From assembly GCA_041875495.1 (NCBI GenBank), contig CP112982.1, positions 868,001-932,000 on the forward strand: a stretch of DNA of 64,000 nucleotides, given 5' to 3'. This stretch comes from Halomonas sp. CH40. Its GTDB lineage: Bacteria > Pseudomonadota > Gammaproteobacteria > Pseudomonadales > Halomonadaceae. The notes under the pieces were generated by a model. It did no database searches. It saw only the letters and a list, made by a program, of their open reading frames with translations, and was not told the origin of the DNA. Position 1 is the stretch's first letter. Every line of letters starts with the position of its first letter. A program made the translations under genes and the position numbers. This document shows, piece by piece, positions 45,312 through 57,803 of the stretch.

Positions 45312-45351
45312 TGCCCTCAACCACAAACCCGGGCGTTATATCGGGGTGAGC
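45312..45351. repeat. Repeat of the YitT 3' end, copy 2
   Basis: This is a second copy of the last ~40 bp of the YitT coding region (TGCCCTCAACCACAAACCCG then GGCGTTATATCGGGGTGAG), about four mismatches from copy 1, with no gene attached. Together they bracket about 750 bp holding the toxin-antitoxin pair. Confidence 0.9.
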
Positions 45352-45457
45352 TAAATTGACACCATGCAGAATTTACATTCTGATTGTTGGTATCGGTGAT
45401 GCAGATTTGAAAAGAGAGTGGCAAGGGTCGCCTTGACTGAGTTTTAGGCTGGAAACA

Positions 45458-46945
45458 ATGAATCACGATAATGCTTCATACGTTACACACCCGACAGAGC
45501 AAAAAAACAGCGACAAGCAGCAATTGGCAGAAGCGCTGCTTCGTGCGCATAGTATTGAACCCCCTGTTACGGTAGCGCCTGCGCCTGCCAATGCGGGAAT
45601 CCTGCAACGCATGTACCGCGCTCAACATAATCTGTTATCAATATGGCGTGAGAAGGATTATTCCGTCTATACCTCACACATGAATCTGGCCAATCAGAAA
45701 TATGTTGTTTGCAATAGTCCTGATACGGTGCGCCGTGTCTTCCTTGAGCAACATGACAACTATGATCGTAAAAGCCCGCAAATGCGGCGAGCACTGACCC
45801 CATTACTGAAAGACGGGTTATTTGTCAGTGACGGTGATTTGTGGAGCCAACGCCGACGCCAGTGCGCCCCCTCGCTCAGTAATGCGTTGCTACCGAACTT
45901 TTGCTCGGTGATGACTGCTTCAGCAAACGAAACTGCCGAGCGCTGGGCCGAGCAGCCGGAGGATGAGCCATTGGATATGCTGACCGAGATGGCTCACTTG
46001 ACGGCACGTATCATTGGCCGAACCATTTTCGGCGATGACACAACCGACGAAGAGGCGGAGCAGGTTGTTGCGGGGTTTACTGAATATCAGCGCCATTCAG
46101 AGCATCTGGATATGGCGGATACTCTTGGGCTACCTTTTCTAAGGCTGCTGGGCAATCCTTTAAGGCGCAACCGTATCCGCTATTCGGCAGAGCAGGTGCA
46201 TGAGGTGATTGACCGGATTATTGAACGCCGTATCAATACCTCCGATTCGAATCAGCACAGCATGATTGATAGCTTTATGACGGCATTAGAGGGAGGCGAG
46301 GGGTGCCCGATGGGGCGGGAAGCGGTGCGCAATGAAGCTATTGTCATGTTCATGGCGGGGCATGAAACGACAGCCAACGCTCTGGCCTGGTGCTGGTACC
46401 TGCTGGATTACGATCAGCAGGCCATGGCGCGTCTACAGTCCGAGCTTGATGAAGTCCTGAAGGGGCGAGCGCCGCGTTATAAAGATGTCGAGAAGCTCCA
46501 CTACACCATGGCGGTGTTTGAGGAAGCCATGCGTCTATACCCTCCGGTACCCATGCTGACCCGTCAAGCGCGCGGTGAGGATCAGGTGCGTAATCGTGAG
46601 GTTCACCCGGGCACTGTCCTGATTGTTTGCCCCTGGCTGATGCATCGACACCGTAGACTATGGGAAGCGCCTGACCATTTTGTGCCGGAGCGCTTTTTAC
46701 CCAATGTGCCACGCCCGGACAAGTTCACTTACTTCCCTTTCAGCGTGGGTCACAGGGTTTGCCTGGGTAAGCGGTTTGGGCTTTATGAGGGCGTTTTGTG
46801 CCTAGCGACATTGGCTCAGCGCTTCACTCCACAGTTGGTGCCGGGCCATAAAGTGGAAATCGAGTGTCGACTGACTTTGCGCCCCAAAGGAGGGTTACCC
46901 ATGACGCTTCAAGCACGTAAACCCTATGACCAGTCGATTGATTGA
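45458..46945 (+). CDS. Cytochrome P450
   Basis: This is a 495-residue soluble P450 resembling bacterial CYP4/CYP102-like fatty-acid or terpene hydroxylases. The I-helix has FMAGHETTANALAW, the K-helix EEAMRLYPP with the ExxR equivalent, and the heme loop FSVGHRVCLG with Cys435 as thiolate ligand. No membrane anchor is seen, and redox partners are not nearby. Its last 20 nt overlap the next acyltransferase, suggesting joint function, perhaps hydroxylation and acylation of the same lipid. That link is inference. AT-richer wobble use than recJ hints at transfer. Confidence 0.93.
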   Translation: MNHDNASYVTHPTEQKNSDKQQLAEALLRAHSIEPPVTVAPAPANAGILQRMYRAQHNLLSIWREKDYSVYTSHMNLANQKYVVCNSPDTVRRVFLEQHDNYDRKSPQMRRALTPLLKDGLFVSDGDLWSQRRRQCAPSLSNALLPNFCSVMTASANETAERWAEQPEDEPLDMLTEMAHLTARIIGRTIFGDDTTDEEAEQVVAGFTEYQRHSEHLDMADTLGLPFLRLLGNPLRRNRIRYSAEQVHEVIDRIIERRINTSDSNQHSMIDSFMTALEGGEGCPMGREAVRNEAIVMFMAGHETTANALAWCWYLLDYDQQAMARLQSELDEVLKGRAPRYKDVEKLHYTMAVFEEAMRLYPPVPMLTRQARGEDQVRNREVHPGTVLIVCPWLMHRHRRLWEAPDHFVPERFLPNVPRPDKFTYFPFSVGHRVCLGKRFGLYEGVLCLATLAQRFTPQLVPGHKVEIECRLTLRPKGGLPMTLQARKPYDQSID

Positions 46946-47801
46946 TCGTGATGCGGTGTTAGCCGCCGTGATGCAAGGGCTTCCTGTTCCAGTTGTTTCA
47001 GCTTTGGGAGCTCGTTTAGGTAGGCAATATGCCAAGCAAGCCTGGAACAGGCAGGCGCGCTGGGTCGAGCGTCTGGTCAAAAACCTCGAGTTTTTAAAGG
47101 GGCAATCGCTAGACAAAAGTGAGCATTGGGAACAGCTGGTGGCATATGGTGAACAGCTGGGGCGTGTGTATGCCGAGATTCCTGTTTTGTCGAAATTAGT
47201 CCACAGTTCGAAGTTCCGCATCATTAATGAAGAGATTGCTCATTCATTATCAGGCCCTTTTATCGCGGTGATGCCGCATTTGGCCAACTGGGAAGTTGTT
47301 TTTGGTCTTTCGGAACAAACAGTTTATCCACTGACGGTTCTTTACGAGCCGCGTGAGAACAAAACACGCATGGCATTGGTCATGCGCTCAAGGCAGCTAC
47401 TAAAGCCATCCGCTCGCTTTATATCCACTGCACAACCCCAGCCTATGCGGCATTTGAAGAATGCTTTGTCACAAGGCGGTAAAGTGCTGATGTTGCCTGA
47501 CTCACCGGCATCAAAGGGGTTAATACCCGCATTCGGCAAGGAATCCTTGATGCAAGGTAACCGCTGGCTGGCAGCGCGATTGGCGGCGAACCAGGGTGTA
47601 CACATTTTGCCACTATGCGTGACGCGGCATGATAAAAACGAGTTGAGGCTGACATTTCATCCTCCATTGCCAAGAGAGCCTCTATTGACCCGTCAGGAAC
47701 AGGCTATTCGCTACGCTGAGCAAATGGATGGATTGTTTGAGGCCTGGGTACGCCAGGCCCCAACAGATTGGTATTGGTTAAAAGATGTACGCCTTTATTA
47801 G
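46926..47801 (+). CDS. LpxL/HtrB-type lipid acyltransferase
   Basis: This 291-residue protein of the lysophospholipid/lauroyl acyltransferase family has the HX4E catalytic motif HLANWE (H118, E123), with the supporting motif MLPDSPASKGLIPAFGK (about 197-213). Typical LpxL has an N-terminal membrane helix; here the N-terminus is short and not clearly transmembrane. The ATG at 46926 lies inside the P450 3' end. The donor and acceptor are unknown. Its stop overlaps the convergent microprotein gene by 4 nt. Confidence 0.85.
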   Translation: MTSRLIDRDAVLAAVMQGLPVPVVSALGARLGRQYAKQAWNRQARWVERLVKNLEFLKGQSLDKSEHWEQLVAYGEQLGRVYAEIPVLSKLVHSSKFRIINEEIAHSLSGPFIAVMPHLANWEVVFGLSEQTVYPLTVLYEPRENKTRMALVMRSRQLLKPSARFISTAQPQPMRHLKNALSQGGKVLMLPDSPASKGLIPAFGKESLMQGNRWLAARLAANQGVHILPLCVTRHDKNELRLTFHPPLPREPLLTRQEQAIRYAEQMDGLFEAWVRQAPTDWYWLKDVRLY

Positions 47802-47868
47802 CCGCTCAACCAGAACCACCAGATAATAGCGGCGATCAGGGCGAGGCCAGCGAGGTTAACCAGAATAC

Positions 47869-47872
<4 letters not shown>
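47798..47872 (-). CDS. 24-residue membrane microprotein after copA
   Basis: This ATG overlaps the copper-ATPase stop (ATGA) and encodes 24 residues that are one hydrophobic helix ([20 protein letters not shown]). This kind of start is seen, from memory, in short membrane-anchored cupredoxin-like proteins beside CopA, so it may be the surviving anchor of a truncated protein or a genuine small subunit. It ends against the convergent acyltransferase gene. Confidence 0.55.
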
Positions 47873-50444
<2,572 letters not shown>

Positions 50445-50448
<4 letters not shown>

Positions 50449-50864
50449 TGGGTCTCCTGTTCGTTGGGAAAGCTTTCAATCAGGCGGCAGAGAGAGTGGC
50501 CATCCGGTGCCGCATCCGGCATGTGCTGCCAGCTTTCCAGCGCGGCCTCCATGCGTGCGGCAAGTGCCTGAAGCTCATCAATCTGGGCACGCACCTGAGG
50601 TAAACGGTGAGCCAACAGATCGCGCACCAGCGGGCAGGGCGAGTCACCGTGATCAGCATGCGAGAGAATGTCGCGCACCTCAGCAATGCTGAAGCCGAGT
50701 TTGCGGGCTCGCTGCACAAAGCGCAGACGTTCCAGATCGCTTTGGGTAAATAATTGATAGCCGTTGTCAGGATGGCGCTCGGGCGTCAATAAACCTTCGC
50801 GTACATAATGACGGACAGTTTCGCCAGTGACCTCCGCCTGACGGGCTATTTCGCTGACTTTCAA
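50445..50864 (-). CDS. MerR-family metal-responsive regulator
   Basis: This 139-residue protein has an N-terminal MerR HTH ([26 protein letters not shown]) and a dimerisation helix. Candidate metal ligands are C77 (DSPCP) and C126 (HSLCRL). CueR-type copper sensors have Ser at position 77 and a Cys-x7-Cys loop; here C77 is present as in Zn/Cd/Hg sensors, and a paired C-terminal Cys is missing. It is first in the copA operon (ATGA overlap), so it should control it. The metal specificity is open. Confidence 0.88.
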
Positions 50865-51141
50865 ATAGGCCTCCTTTCTGAACGCAGGTTCAGGTGTTCT
50901 TTATCTTATCTATACCTAGTTTAGAACCTTTGTGTTACCCATAGGTCAAGCAGTGGTTTTAATTATGTGACATTATGTTAAAACGATGATTTAAAACAGG
51001 CGTTCGACTAATGTATAAGATGAAAATAAAATAAAACGCTCGTTTGCCCTTGATCCTGAGCGCTGAGTGCGAGAAAACAGACGGGTACAATCAATGACGG
51101 CGACGGGAAGCGCCGCAGAATAATCAAACGTTGGGGGTAGT

Positions 51142-52473
51142 ATGCATAACAAATTTAATAAATTGACGTTAGTCACTGCGGTTGCAGCCGTAACGCTGGC
51201 GTCTCAGGTACACGCCGGCGGGTATCAGATCAATGAACAGAGTGTCAGCGGCCAGGGGTATAACCATGCCGGTCGCAGCTCGAACATTAATGATGCCACC
51301 ATTGTTTATGGCAACCCGGCAGGTATGTCGTTTCTTGAGCGTGCTCAGGTGACGGCTGGGGGAACTTTTCTTAGCGTCGATACCGAGCTGAGTAATGTCC
51401 AGGCCAACCGGATGTTGGATGCCGGGGTTGCCCAGGGTGGCGCCCCGGTAGGTACTCAGGTGCCGATCGGCAGCATTCCTGGCACCAATGAGGGGGATAT
51501 GGTGCCAGGCACCTTGGTGCCCTTTGCCTTTTATGCGCACCCTGTCAACGAAAGACTGGCCTTTGGCTTCGGGGTATACGCACCTTTTGGTTCCAGTACA
51601 GACTACGAAAAGGATTTCCAGGGGCGCTATTTTGGCGATTACACCGAAGTACGTGTTGTCAGCGCTCAGCCAACGGTGTCTTATCGCTTTAACGACCAGT
51701 GGTCAGTCGGGGCGGGTATTTCCTACAACCAGATGGAAGGCGAGCTGCGCCGTCAGTTACCGACCGGGCCAGCATTTAACTCGGCGGCAGATATTGACTC
51801 ACGGGTAACAGGCGATGACGACGGCTGGGGCTACAATCTGGGGCTGGTTTACCAGCCTGTGCCGGAAACCACCTTTGGCCTGACCTATCGCTCCAAGGTG
51901 GATTACGACCTGACCGGTGACTTTATCGCCAAGGATCCGGCGGGTAATGTGTTGCGATCCGATGACGCCAGCCTGGATATTTCCACCCCGGAAACCGTCA
52001 ACTTCTCGCTGACCCAGCAGATGAGCGAGCGCCTGAAGCTGATGTTCGGGGCCTCCTGGACCCGCTGGAGCCGATTCCAGGAAATCAGGGTGCTTGGCAG
52101 TCAAGGGAATACCATCACTCAGGAAACCCAGAATTATTCCAATGCCTGGGCCTTTGCCACCGGTGGCGAATACCAGTTGACCCAGACGCTGGCACTACGT
52201 GCTGGTGTGGCGCTTGATTTCACCCCGACCAACGATGAGTTCCGCAGTGTACGGATTCCCTCTGATGACCGGCGCATCTTCTCGCTGGGTGCTGGCTGGA
52301 CGCCCACCGATAACCTGACCGTTGACCTTGCCTATTCCTATCTGAGTGAGCGTGGCACCTCGATTGATCAGCAGCGTAGTGATTCATTACAAGGCGTAGG
52401 TGGTGCCACCTACTCGGCAGACTACAAGAATGAAGCCCATGGCATTGGCGCACAGATGACCTATCGCTTCTAG
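51142..52473 (+). CDS. FadL/OmpP1-family outer-membrane hydrophobic-compound porin
   Basis: This 443-residue protein has a signal peptide (about 1-25, cleaved before GGYQINEQSV) and a FadL 14-strand barrel. Landmarks are NPAGMSFLERAQVTAGG, FGVYAPFGSSTDYEKDFQGRY and a terminal MTYRF with aromatic end. It imports long-chain fatty acids or other hydrophobic molecules. The N-terminal hatch NDATIVYGNPAG is present. A terminator follows. Confidence 0.94.
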   Translation: MHNKFNKLTLVTAVAAVTLASQVHAGGYQINEQSVSGQGYNHAGRSSNINDATIVYGNPAGMSFLERAQVTAGGTFLSVDTELSNVQANRMLDAGVAQGGAPVGTQVPIGSIPGTNEGDMVPGTLVPFAFYAHPVNERLAFGFGVYAPFGSSTDYEKDFQGRYFGDYTEVRVVSAQPTVSYRFNDQWSVGAGISYNQMEGELRRQLPTGPAFNSAADIDSRVTGDDDGWGYNLGLVYQPVPETTFGLTYRSKVDYDLTGDFIAKDPAGNVLRSDDASLDISTPETVNFSLTQQMSERLKLMFGASWTRWSRFQEIRVLGSQGNTITQETQNYSNAWAFATGGEYQLTQTLALRAGVALDFTPTNDEFRSVRIPSDDRRIFSLGAGWTPTDNLTVDLAYSYLSERGTSIDQQRSDSLQGVGGATYSADYKNEAHGIGAQMTYRF

Positions 52474-52496
52474 TGAAAACGTTTTTCTGACCTGTT

Positions 52497-52520
52497 AAAC
52501 CCGGCTTAGGCCGGGTTTTT
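52497..52520 (+). terminator. Terminator after the FadL gene
   Basis: The stem AAACCCGGC / GCCGGGTTT with a TTAG loop runs straight into TT. Confidence 0.9.
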
Positions 52521-52681
52521 GCTGTTCCGTTGGCCGCTATGGATGCGATGTTGGCGGTGTTTGGTTACAATATCGGCCATTATCATGCGAGGCCGCTGCG
52601 GCAGAAGGTATGAACGCTACCTTATGCTGCAGCGGCGTCTGTTGTTTTTTCTGTCACTTTTTTATCAAGGCCAGAGCCATC

Positions 52682-53780
52682 ATGCTGGAAACTAACCCGA
52701 TTCATAATCAAATCAAGGACCTGTCTGAGCGGACAGAGGTTCTTAGGGGGTATCTTTGACTATGCCGAAAAGAAAGACCGGCTAGAGGAAGTCACCCGCG
52801 AACTGGAAGACCCCAACGTCTGGAGCAACCCGGACTACGCTCAGAAACTTGGCAAGGAGCGATCCTCTCTCGAAGCCATCGTCGCGACTATTGATCAGCT
52901 GGAGCAAGGGTTGGCTGACAGCCGTGACCTGCTGGAACTTGCCGAGATGGAAGAGGACGAAGGCACCGTTGAGGAAGTCAGCTCAGAGCTTGACGGCTTG
53001 CAGCAAGCACTTGAAAAACTTGAGTTCCGGCGGATGTTTTCCGGCGAGATGGATGCCAACAACGCCTATCTGGATATTCAGTCCGGGTCTGGCGGCACAG
53101 AAGCTCAGGACTGGGCCAATATTCTCCTGCGCATGTACCTGCGCTGGGCCGAGCATCATGGCTTCAAGGCTGAGATAATCGAGCTTTCCGGCGGTGATGT
53201 CGCGGGCATCAAATCAGCGACCATTCATATTCAGGGTGACCACGCCTTTGGCTGGCTGCGCACCGAAACCGGTGTTCACCGTCTGGTGCGCAAGAGCCCG
53301 TTTGATTCTGGTGGTCGCCGTCATACCTCCTTTGCATCGGTATTCCTGTCGCCTGAAATTGATGACAGTTTTGAGGTTGATATCAACCCGTCGGATCTAC
53401 GCGTCGATACCTACCGTTCCAGCGGCGCGGGCGGCCAGCACGTCAATACCACGGATTCAGCGGTGCGGATTACTCACGAGCCCAGCGGTATTGTTGTCGC
53501 CTGTCAGAACCAGCGTAGCCAGCACGCCAACCGCGACTTTGCCATGAAGCAGCTCAAAGCCAAGCTGTGGGAAATGGAAATGGACAAGCGCAATGCGGCC
53601 AAGCAGGAAGCAGAAGAATCCAAGGCTGATATTGGTTGGGGCAGCCAGATTCGCTCCTACGTGCTGGATGATCAGCGTATCAAGGATCTGCGCACCGGCG
53701 TTCAGTCCAGCAACTGTGACAAGGTGCTGGATGGCGATATTGATCAGTTTATCATTGCCAGCCTGAAACAGGGGCTGTGA
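52682..53780 (+). CDS. prfB: Peptide chain release factor 2 with programmed +1 frameshift
   Basis: RF2 recognises UGA and UAA stops. The first 25 codons from ATG 52682 end at CTT (52754-52756) followed by an in-frame TGA (52757-52759). The sequence AGGGGGTATCTTTGAC is the classical autoregulatory frameshift site with internal Shine-Dalgarno. Reading continues at GAC 52758 in the +1 frame to 53780, giving 365 residues. The SPF stop-codon motif (RKSPFDSGG) and the GGQ motif (SGAGGQHVN) are present. It is not a pseudogene: low RF2 favours the shift. Confidence 0.98.
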
Positions 53781-53860
53781 GTGCGCTGCCGCCATTGATG
53801 ACGGCTTGGGATGATTGACCGGCTTTTTTTATTGACCAGCTTTTACATACAGGGTGCCAT

Positions 53861-55372
53861 ATGGCAAACCACGACGGATCACACGAAAACGAAAACCATC
53901 TGATTGCCGAGCGCCGTGCCAAACTGGCGGTGCGTCGTGAACGTGCCGCCGAACAGGGCAAGAGCGCTTTCCCTAACGATTTCCGTCGCGACAGCCTGAC
54001 GATTGAGCTCACGCAGGCCTACGGCGATAAAGACAAGGCGACGCTTGAAGCGCTGGATCAGCATGCCTCTGTGGCTGGTCGGGTCATGCGCCAGCGGGGG
54101 CCTTTTGTGGTGATCCAGGATGTGGCCGGGCAGATCCAGCTCTACGTGGATAAAAAAGGTTTGCCCGCCGAAGTGCTGGAAGATATTAAAAGCTGGGATA
54201 TCGGAGATATCGTGGCTGCCCACGGTCCGGTGCATAAATCCGGCAAGGGTGATCTGTATGTGATGATGAAAGAGGCGCAGCTGTTAACCAAGAGCCTGCG
54301 TCCGCTGCCGGACAAGTTCCATGGCCTGACCGATCAGGAAGCGCGCTATCGCCAGCGTTATGTGGATCTGATCATGAACCCGCAGTCGCGCAAGGTATTC
54401 GAGACCCGTGCAGCGGTGATCAGCGCCATGCGGCGTTTCTTTGAGGCCCGCGGCTTCATGGAAGTGGAAACACCCATGCTGCAGCCGATTCCCGGCGGTG
54501 CCACGGCGCGTCCTTTTATCACTCACCACAATGCGCTGGATATCGATATGTATCTGCGTATCGCGCCGGAGCTTTATCTCAAGCGTCTGGTGGTGGGCGG
54601 TTTTGAAAAGGTGTTCGAGATCAATCGTAATTTTCGCAATGAAGGGCTTTCCACCCGCCATAACCCGGAATTTACCATGGTCGAGTTCTACTGGGCCTAC
54701 GCGGATTACCGCGACCTGCTGGATATGACCGAAGCTATGTTGCGCGCCACGGCGGAAGAGGTGCTGGGCACCACGCTGATCGAGTACCAGGGCGAGCAGT
54801 ATGACTTTGGCAAGCCCTTTGCCCGGCTGACCTTGCGTCAGGCGATTCTGGATCATGGTGACGCCATCACCGATGCAGACCTGGAGTCGCTGGAAGCCGC
54901 ACAAGCGCTTGCAGCAAAGCTGGGTATCAAGGTGAAAGAGAGTTGGGGTTTAGGCAAACTGCAGACGGAGATCTTCGAAGAAGTCGCCGAACACAAGCTG
55001 GATCAACCCACCTTTATTACCGAATACCCGGCAGAAGTCAGCCCGCTGGCGCGGCGCAATGACGCCAACCCCTTTGTGACTGACCGTTTTGAGTTCTTTG
55101 TCGGTGGGCGTGAAATTGCCAATGGTTTCTCAGAGCTTAACGACGCCGAAGACCAGGCCGAACGCTTCCGCGAACAGGTGGCGGAAAAGGACGCCGGTGA
55201 TCTGGAAGCCATGTATTACGATGCAGATTACGTGCGTGCCCTGGAGTATGGGCTACCACCAACGGCAGGCGAGGGCATCGGCATTGACCGTCTGGTGATG
55301 CTGTTTACCGATAGCCCCTCCATCCGTGATGTGCTGCTCTTCCCGGCCATGCGTCCTGAAGTTGGTGAGTAA
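53861..55372 (+). CDS. lysS: Lysyl-tRNA synthetase, class II
   Basis: This 503-residue cytoplasmic enzyme charges tRNA-Lys. It has an N-terminal OB anticodon-binding domain ([24 protein letters not shown]) and the class II core with motif 2 [23 protein letters not shown] and motif 3 [13 protein letters not shown]. It follows prfB as in E. coli. Confidence 0.98.
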   Translation: MANHDGSHENENHLIAERRAKLAVRRERAAEQGKSAFPNDFRRDSLTIELTQAYGDKDKATLEALDQHASVAGRVMRQRGPFVVIQDVAGQIQLYVDKKGLPAEVLEDIKSWDIGDIVAAHGPVHKSGKGDLYVMMKEAQLLTKSLRPLPDKFHGLTDQEARYRQRYVDLIMNPQSRKVFETRAAVISAMRRFFEARGFMEVETPMLQPIPGGATARPFITHHNALDIDMYLRIAPELYLKRLVVGGFEKVFEINRNFRNEGLSTRHNPEFTMVEFYWAYADYRDLLDMTEAMLRATAEEVLGTTLIEYQGEQYDFGKPFARLTLRQAILDHGDAITDADLESLEAAQALAAKLGIKVKESWGLGKLQTEIFEEVAEHKLDQPTFITEYPAEVSPLARRNDANPFVTDRFEFFVGGREIANGFSELNDAEDQAERFREQVAEKDAGDLEAMYYDADYVRALEYGLPPTAGEGIGIDRLVMLFTDSPSIRDVLLFPAMRPEVGE

Positions 55373-55442
55373 GTGTTTTCCATAACAGGTGACCGTTATC
55401 TGTTGGTCGTTCCTGAATAAAAGTCGCGATGGTTAAGATATG

Positions 55443-55478
55443 GGGCCGATGCCGTTATTGACCGGTATCGGCCTCATT
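55443..55478 (+). terminator. Terminator after lysS
   Basis: The hairpin GGCCGATGCCG / CCGGTATCGGCC (about 55444-55472, with G-T pairing) is followed by TCATTTT. Confidence 0.65.
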
Positions 55479-55569
55479 TTGGGCATTAAAAAGACAAAGC
55501 GTTTGCATTGATGGCAAACTGCTACATAAGCGCCCATAATAGTGGCGTTTCGACGGCGAGGAGAATCCT

Positions 55570-55956
55570 ATGAAACTGCTAAACCGCTCTGCCCTGAGTG
55601 TCAGGCCGACCCAAGCCTTTGTGGACTGGATCAATGCGCTCGAACCCACTCTGGGAGGCGACGACCTGACCCTGGACGACGTCGAACGCGAAAGTACCAT
55701 TTACCTGATTCCCGAGATGGACACCCCTGAAGCGCTGGAGACTTTTGTCCAGGAGCGCCACCAGGTGATTCTTGAAACCGAACTGCGCGCCTGGGAAGAA
55801 GATGAGGCGCAATGGCCACAGTTGCTGGACTGGTCGCTGTTTCAGCACTTCCTGAGAGTCGAGCATAGCTACCTGGCCATTGACCTGGACGACGATACCG
55901 CTCTGGAAATCTCCGAAGTGGACGATGCCCTGCTGCTGGATAACGACGATACCTGA
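55570..55956 (+). CDS. Conserved acidic protein, function unknown
   Basis: This 128-residue, strongly acidic soluble protein (LNRSALSVRPTQAFVDWI ... AWEEDEAQWPQLLDWSLFQHFLRVEHSYLAIDL) resembles a small protein family of Pseudomonas and Halomonas. No domain with known activity is recognised. The start has GAGGAG. A terminator follows at 56004-56025. Confidence 0.78.
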   Translation: MKLLNRSALSVRPTQAFVDWINALEPTLGGDDLTLDDVERESTIYLIPEMDTPEALETFVQERHQVILETELRAWEEDEAQWPQLLDWSLFQHFLRVEHSYLAIDLDDDTALEISEVDDALLLDNDDT

Positions 55957-56003
55957 TGTGTTCCCCATCTGTTTGAGTTCGCGATCACCTGCGCGATAAC
56001 AAG

Positions 56004-56025
56004 ACCGGCCAAGGCCGGTTTTTTC
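56004..56025 (+). terminator. Terminator before the MFS gene
   Basis: The stem ACCGGCC / GGCCGGT with an AA loop is followed by TTTTTC. Confidence 0.9.
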
Positions 56026-56038
56026 AGGACTCTTTGAT

Positions 56039-57442
56039 ATGCGGCTTTTTGAAAATCGCCCTGGCGACGACGGTCTTCCGGGCGCTGAGCGTTTCCTTGC
56101 CGTTCTGGCATTAATTACCGGTACCCTGATGGCGGTGGTGGATACCACCATGATTAACCTGGCGTTGCCCACCATCGCCGCGGATCTGGGAGTGTCCGGC
56201 GCGCGCGCCGTGTGGATCACTAACCTCTTTCAGGTTGTTTGTGCCGCTTTTCTGCTGGTTTTTGCAGGTATCAGCGAGTTGGTGACCCGTCGCCGCCTTT
56301 ATCTGTTCGGGTTGAGTGTTTTCGTGTTGGCTGCCCTGGGGGCCGCGCTTTCAAGGCAGCTGGAAACCCTGTTGGTGTTTCGTGCCCTGCAGGGGCTTGG
56401 TGCGGCGGCGACGCTGTCAATTGGCCCTTCATTATATCGAGCGATCTTCCCCTCGCGGCTGCTGGGCAGTGCTCTGGGGCTTTCTGCCCTGGTGGTGGCC
56501 GGCGGTTATGCAGCAGGGCCTACCTTAAGCGGCGTGATTCTGTCGTTTGCCGATTGGCCCTGGCTGTTTGCCCTGAATGTGCCGCTGGGGCTGGTGTCGC
56601 TGCTGCTGGCGCGGCGCGCTTTGCCGAGGGATGTTCCGCGTAAGGGCAGTTTTGATACCTTGGGCGCCTTGCTGTCGATGATGATGCTGGCCAGCTTTTT
56701 CCTGGCCATGGATGCGATTGCCCATACAGCGCCTGTATGGCAAAGCGGTGGCTGGCTGGGCATGGCCGTCGTAGCGTGTACGGCCTTTATTCAGCGCCAG
56801 CGCCGCGCGGCCTATCCCTTGTTGCCACTGAGTGTGTTTGCCGAAAAGCGCTTTACCCTGGCGGTGTCGGCGTCCGGGCTTGCCTTTATTGGCCAGGGCT
56901 TGAGCTTTGTCGCCTTATCGTTTTTCTATCAGGAGCAAATGGGTTTTACACCGCTGGAAACGGCCTGGCTGTTTACTCCCTGGCCGCTGGCGATCATGCT
57001 GGTTGGCCCCTTGGCAGGGCGTCTGGCGGATCGCATCAACCCCAGCCTAATTTCCAGCACTGGCCTGGTGTTACTGATCGGCGGGCTGATCTCGCTGGGG
57101 TTGGTGGATGAAAGTACGGGCGTCCTTGGTAGCCTGTGGCGCACGGCGCTGTGCGGCATCGGTTTTGGTATGTTCCAGCCACCCAATAACCGGGAAATGA
57201 TGGCTAGCCTGCCGCCTGAACGCAGTGCCAACGTCTCCGGGGTGATGAGTACCACTCGGACGGTAGGGCAGTCGCTGGGTGTGGCCTTGGTTGGCGCGGC
57301 TCTGGGGTTGGGGCTTGCCGTGCAGTGGACGCTATGGCTGGGTGCCTTGACAACGCTGATGGCGCTGTTGGCCAGCCTGGCACGGGTTCCGTTGGCCGGT
57401 CAGGCGCTACGTCAACGGCGTTTATCGTCTGAAGGGCGCTGA
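56039..57442 (+). CDS. MFS drug-type efflux transporter (DHA2/EmrB-like)
   Basis: This 467-residue transporter has about 14 hydrophobic segments. Motif A-like VTRRRLYLFG and the first-helix MAVVDTTMINLALPTIAADLG (DHA2 motif D1) are clear, with motif C-like GPTLSGVILS. It expels drugs or other amphiphiles with the proton gradient. The substrate is unknown. The start lies 14 nt after the preceding terminator and has a weak ribosome site (GGACTC), so translation could be modest. Confidence 0.88.
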   Translation: MRLFENRPGDDGLPGAERFLAVLALITGTLMAVVDTTMINLALPTIAADLGVSGARAVWITNLFQVVCAAFLLVFAGISELVTRRRLYLFGLSVFVLAALGAALSRQLETLLVFRALQGLGAAATLSIGPSLYRAIFPSRLLGSALGLSALVVAGGYAAGPTLSGVILSFADWPWLFALNVPLGLVSLLLARRALPRDVPRKGSFDTLGALLSMMMLASFFLAMDAIAHTAPVWQSGGWLGMAVVACTAFIQRQRRAAYPLLPLSVFAEKRFTLAVSASGLAFIGQGLSFVALSFFYQEQMGFTPLETAWLFTPWPLAIMLVGPLAGRLADRINPSLISSTGLVLLIGGLISLGLVDESTGVLGSLWRTALCGIGFGMFQPPNNREMMASLPPERSANVSGVMSTTRTVGQSLGVALVGAALGLGLAVQWTLWLGALTTLMALLASLARVPLAGQALRQRRLSSEGR

Positions 57443-57494
57443 CGGCGTATAATTGTCAAAACGCCAAGACAGCTTTTAAGCACAGGAGAAGGTC

Positions 57495-57803
57495 ATGTCG
57501 CTACAAACGCAGATCGAGCATAAACTCGCGACACTTGAACCGGTGGTGGTGCAGGTAGAAAACGAAAGCCATCGGCACAATGTACCTGCCAATTCAGAGA
57601 CCCATTTCAAGGTCACCCTGGTGAGCAGCCGCTTTGAAGGGCTGATGCCGGTCAAGCGCCACCAGCAGATGTATGCCTTGCTGGCCGATGAGCTTTCCGG
57701 CCCGGTGCATGCGCTGGCACTGCACCTATATACGCCTGAAGAATGGCAGGCCCGTGGAGGGGAACGTCCCGATTCACCCAATTGCCGGGGCGGCGGTCAG
57801 TGA
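57495..57803 (+). CDS. BolA-family protein
   Basis: This 102-residue BolA-fold protein has RFEGLMPVKRHQQMYALL with the conserved His and the segment VHALALHLYTPEEW. BolA proteins work with monothiol glutaredoxins in iron-sulfur trafficking. Its stop overlaps the next gene start (GTGA), so they are coupled. Confidence 0.9.
   Translation: MSLQTQIEHKLATLEPVVVQVENESHRHNVPANSETHFKVTLVSSRFEGLMPVKRHQQMYALLADELSGPVHALALHLYTPEEWQARGGERPDSPNCRGGGQ

Noticed and set aside
50880..50940. A MerR-type operator upstream of the copA regulator
   Set aside because: AT-rich sequence with a partial CTATACCTAGTTTAG symmetry, but no convincing long-spacer promoter with dyad could be aligned.
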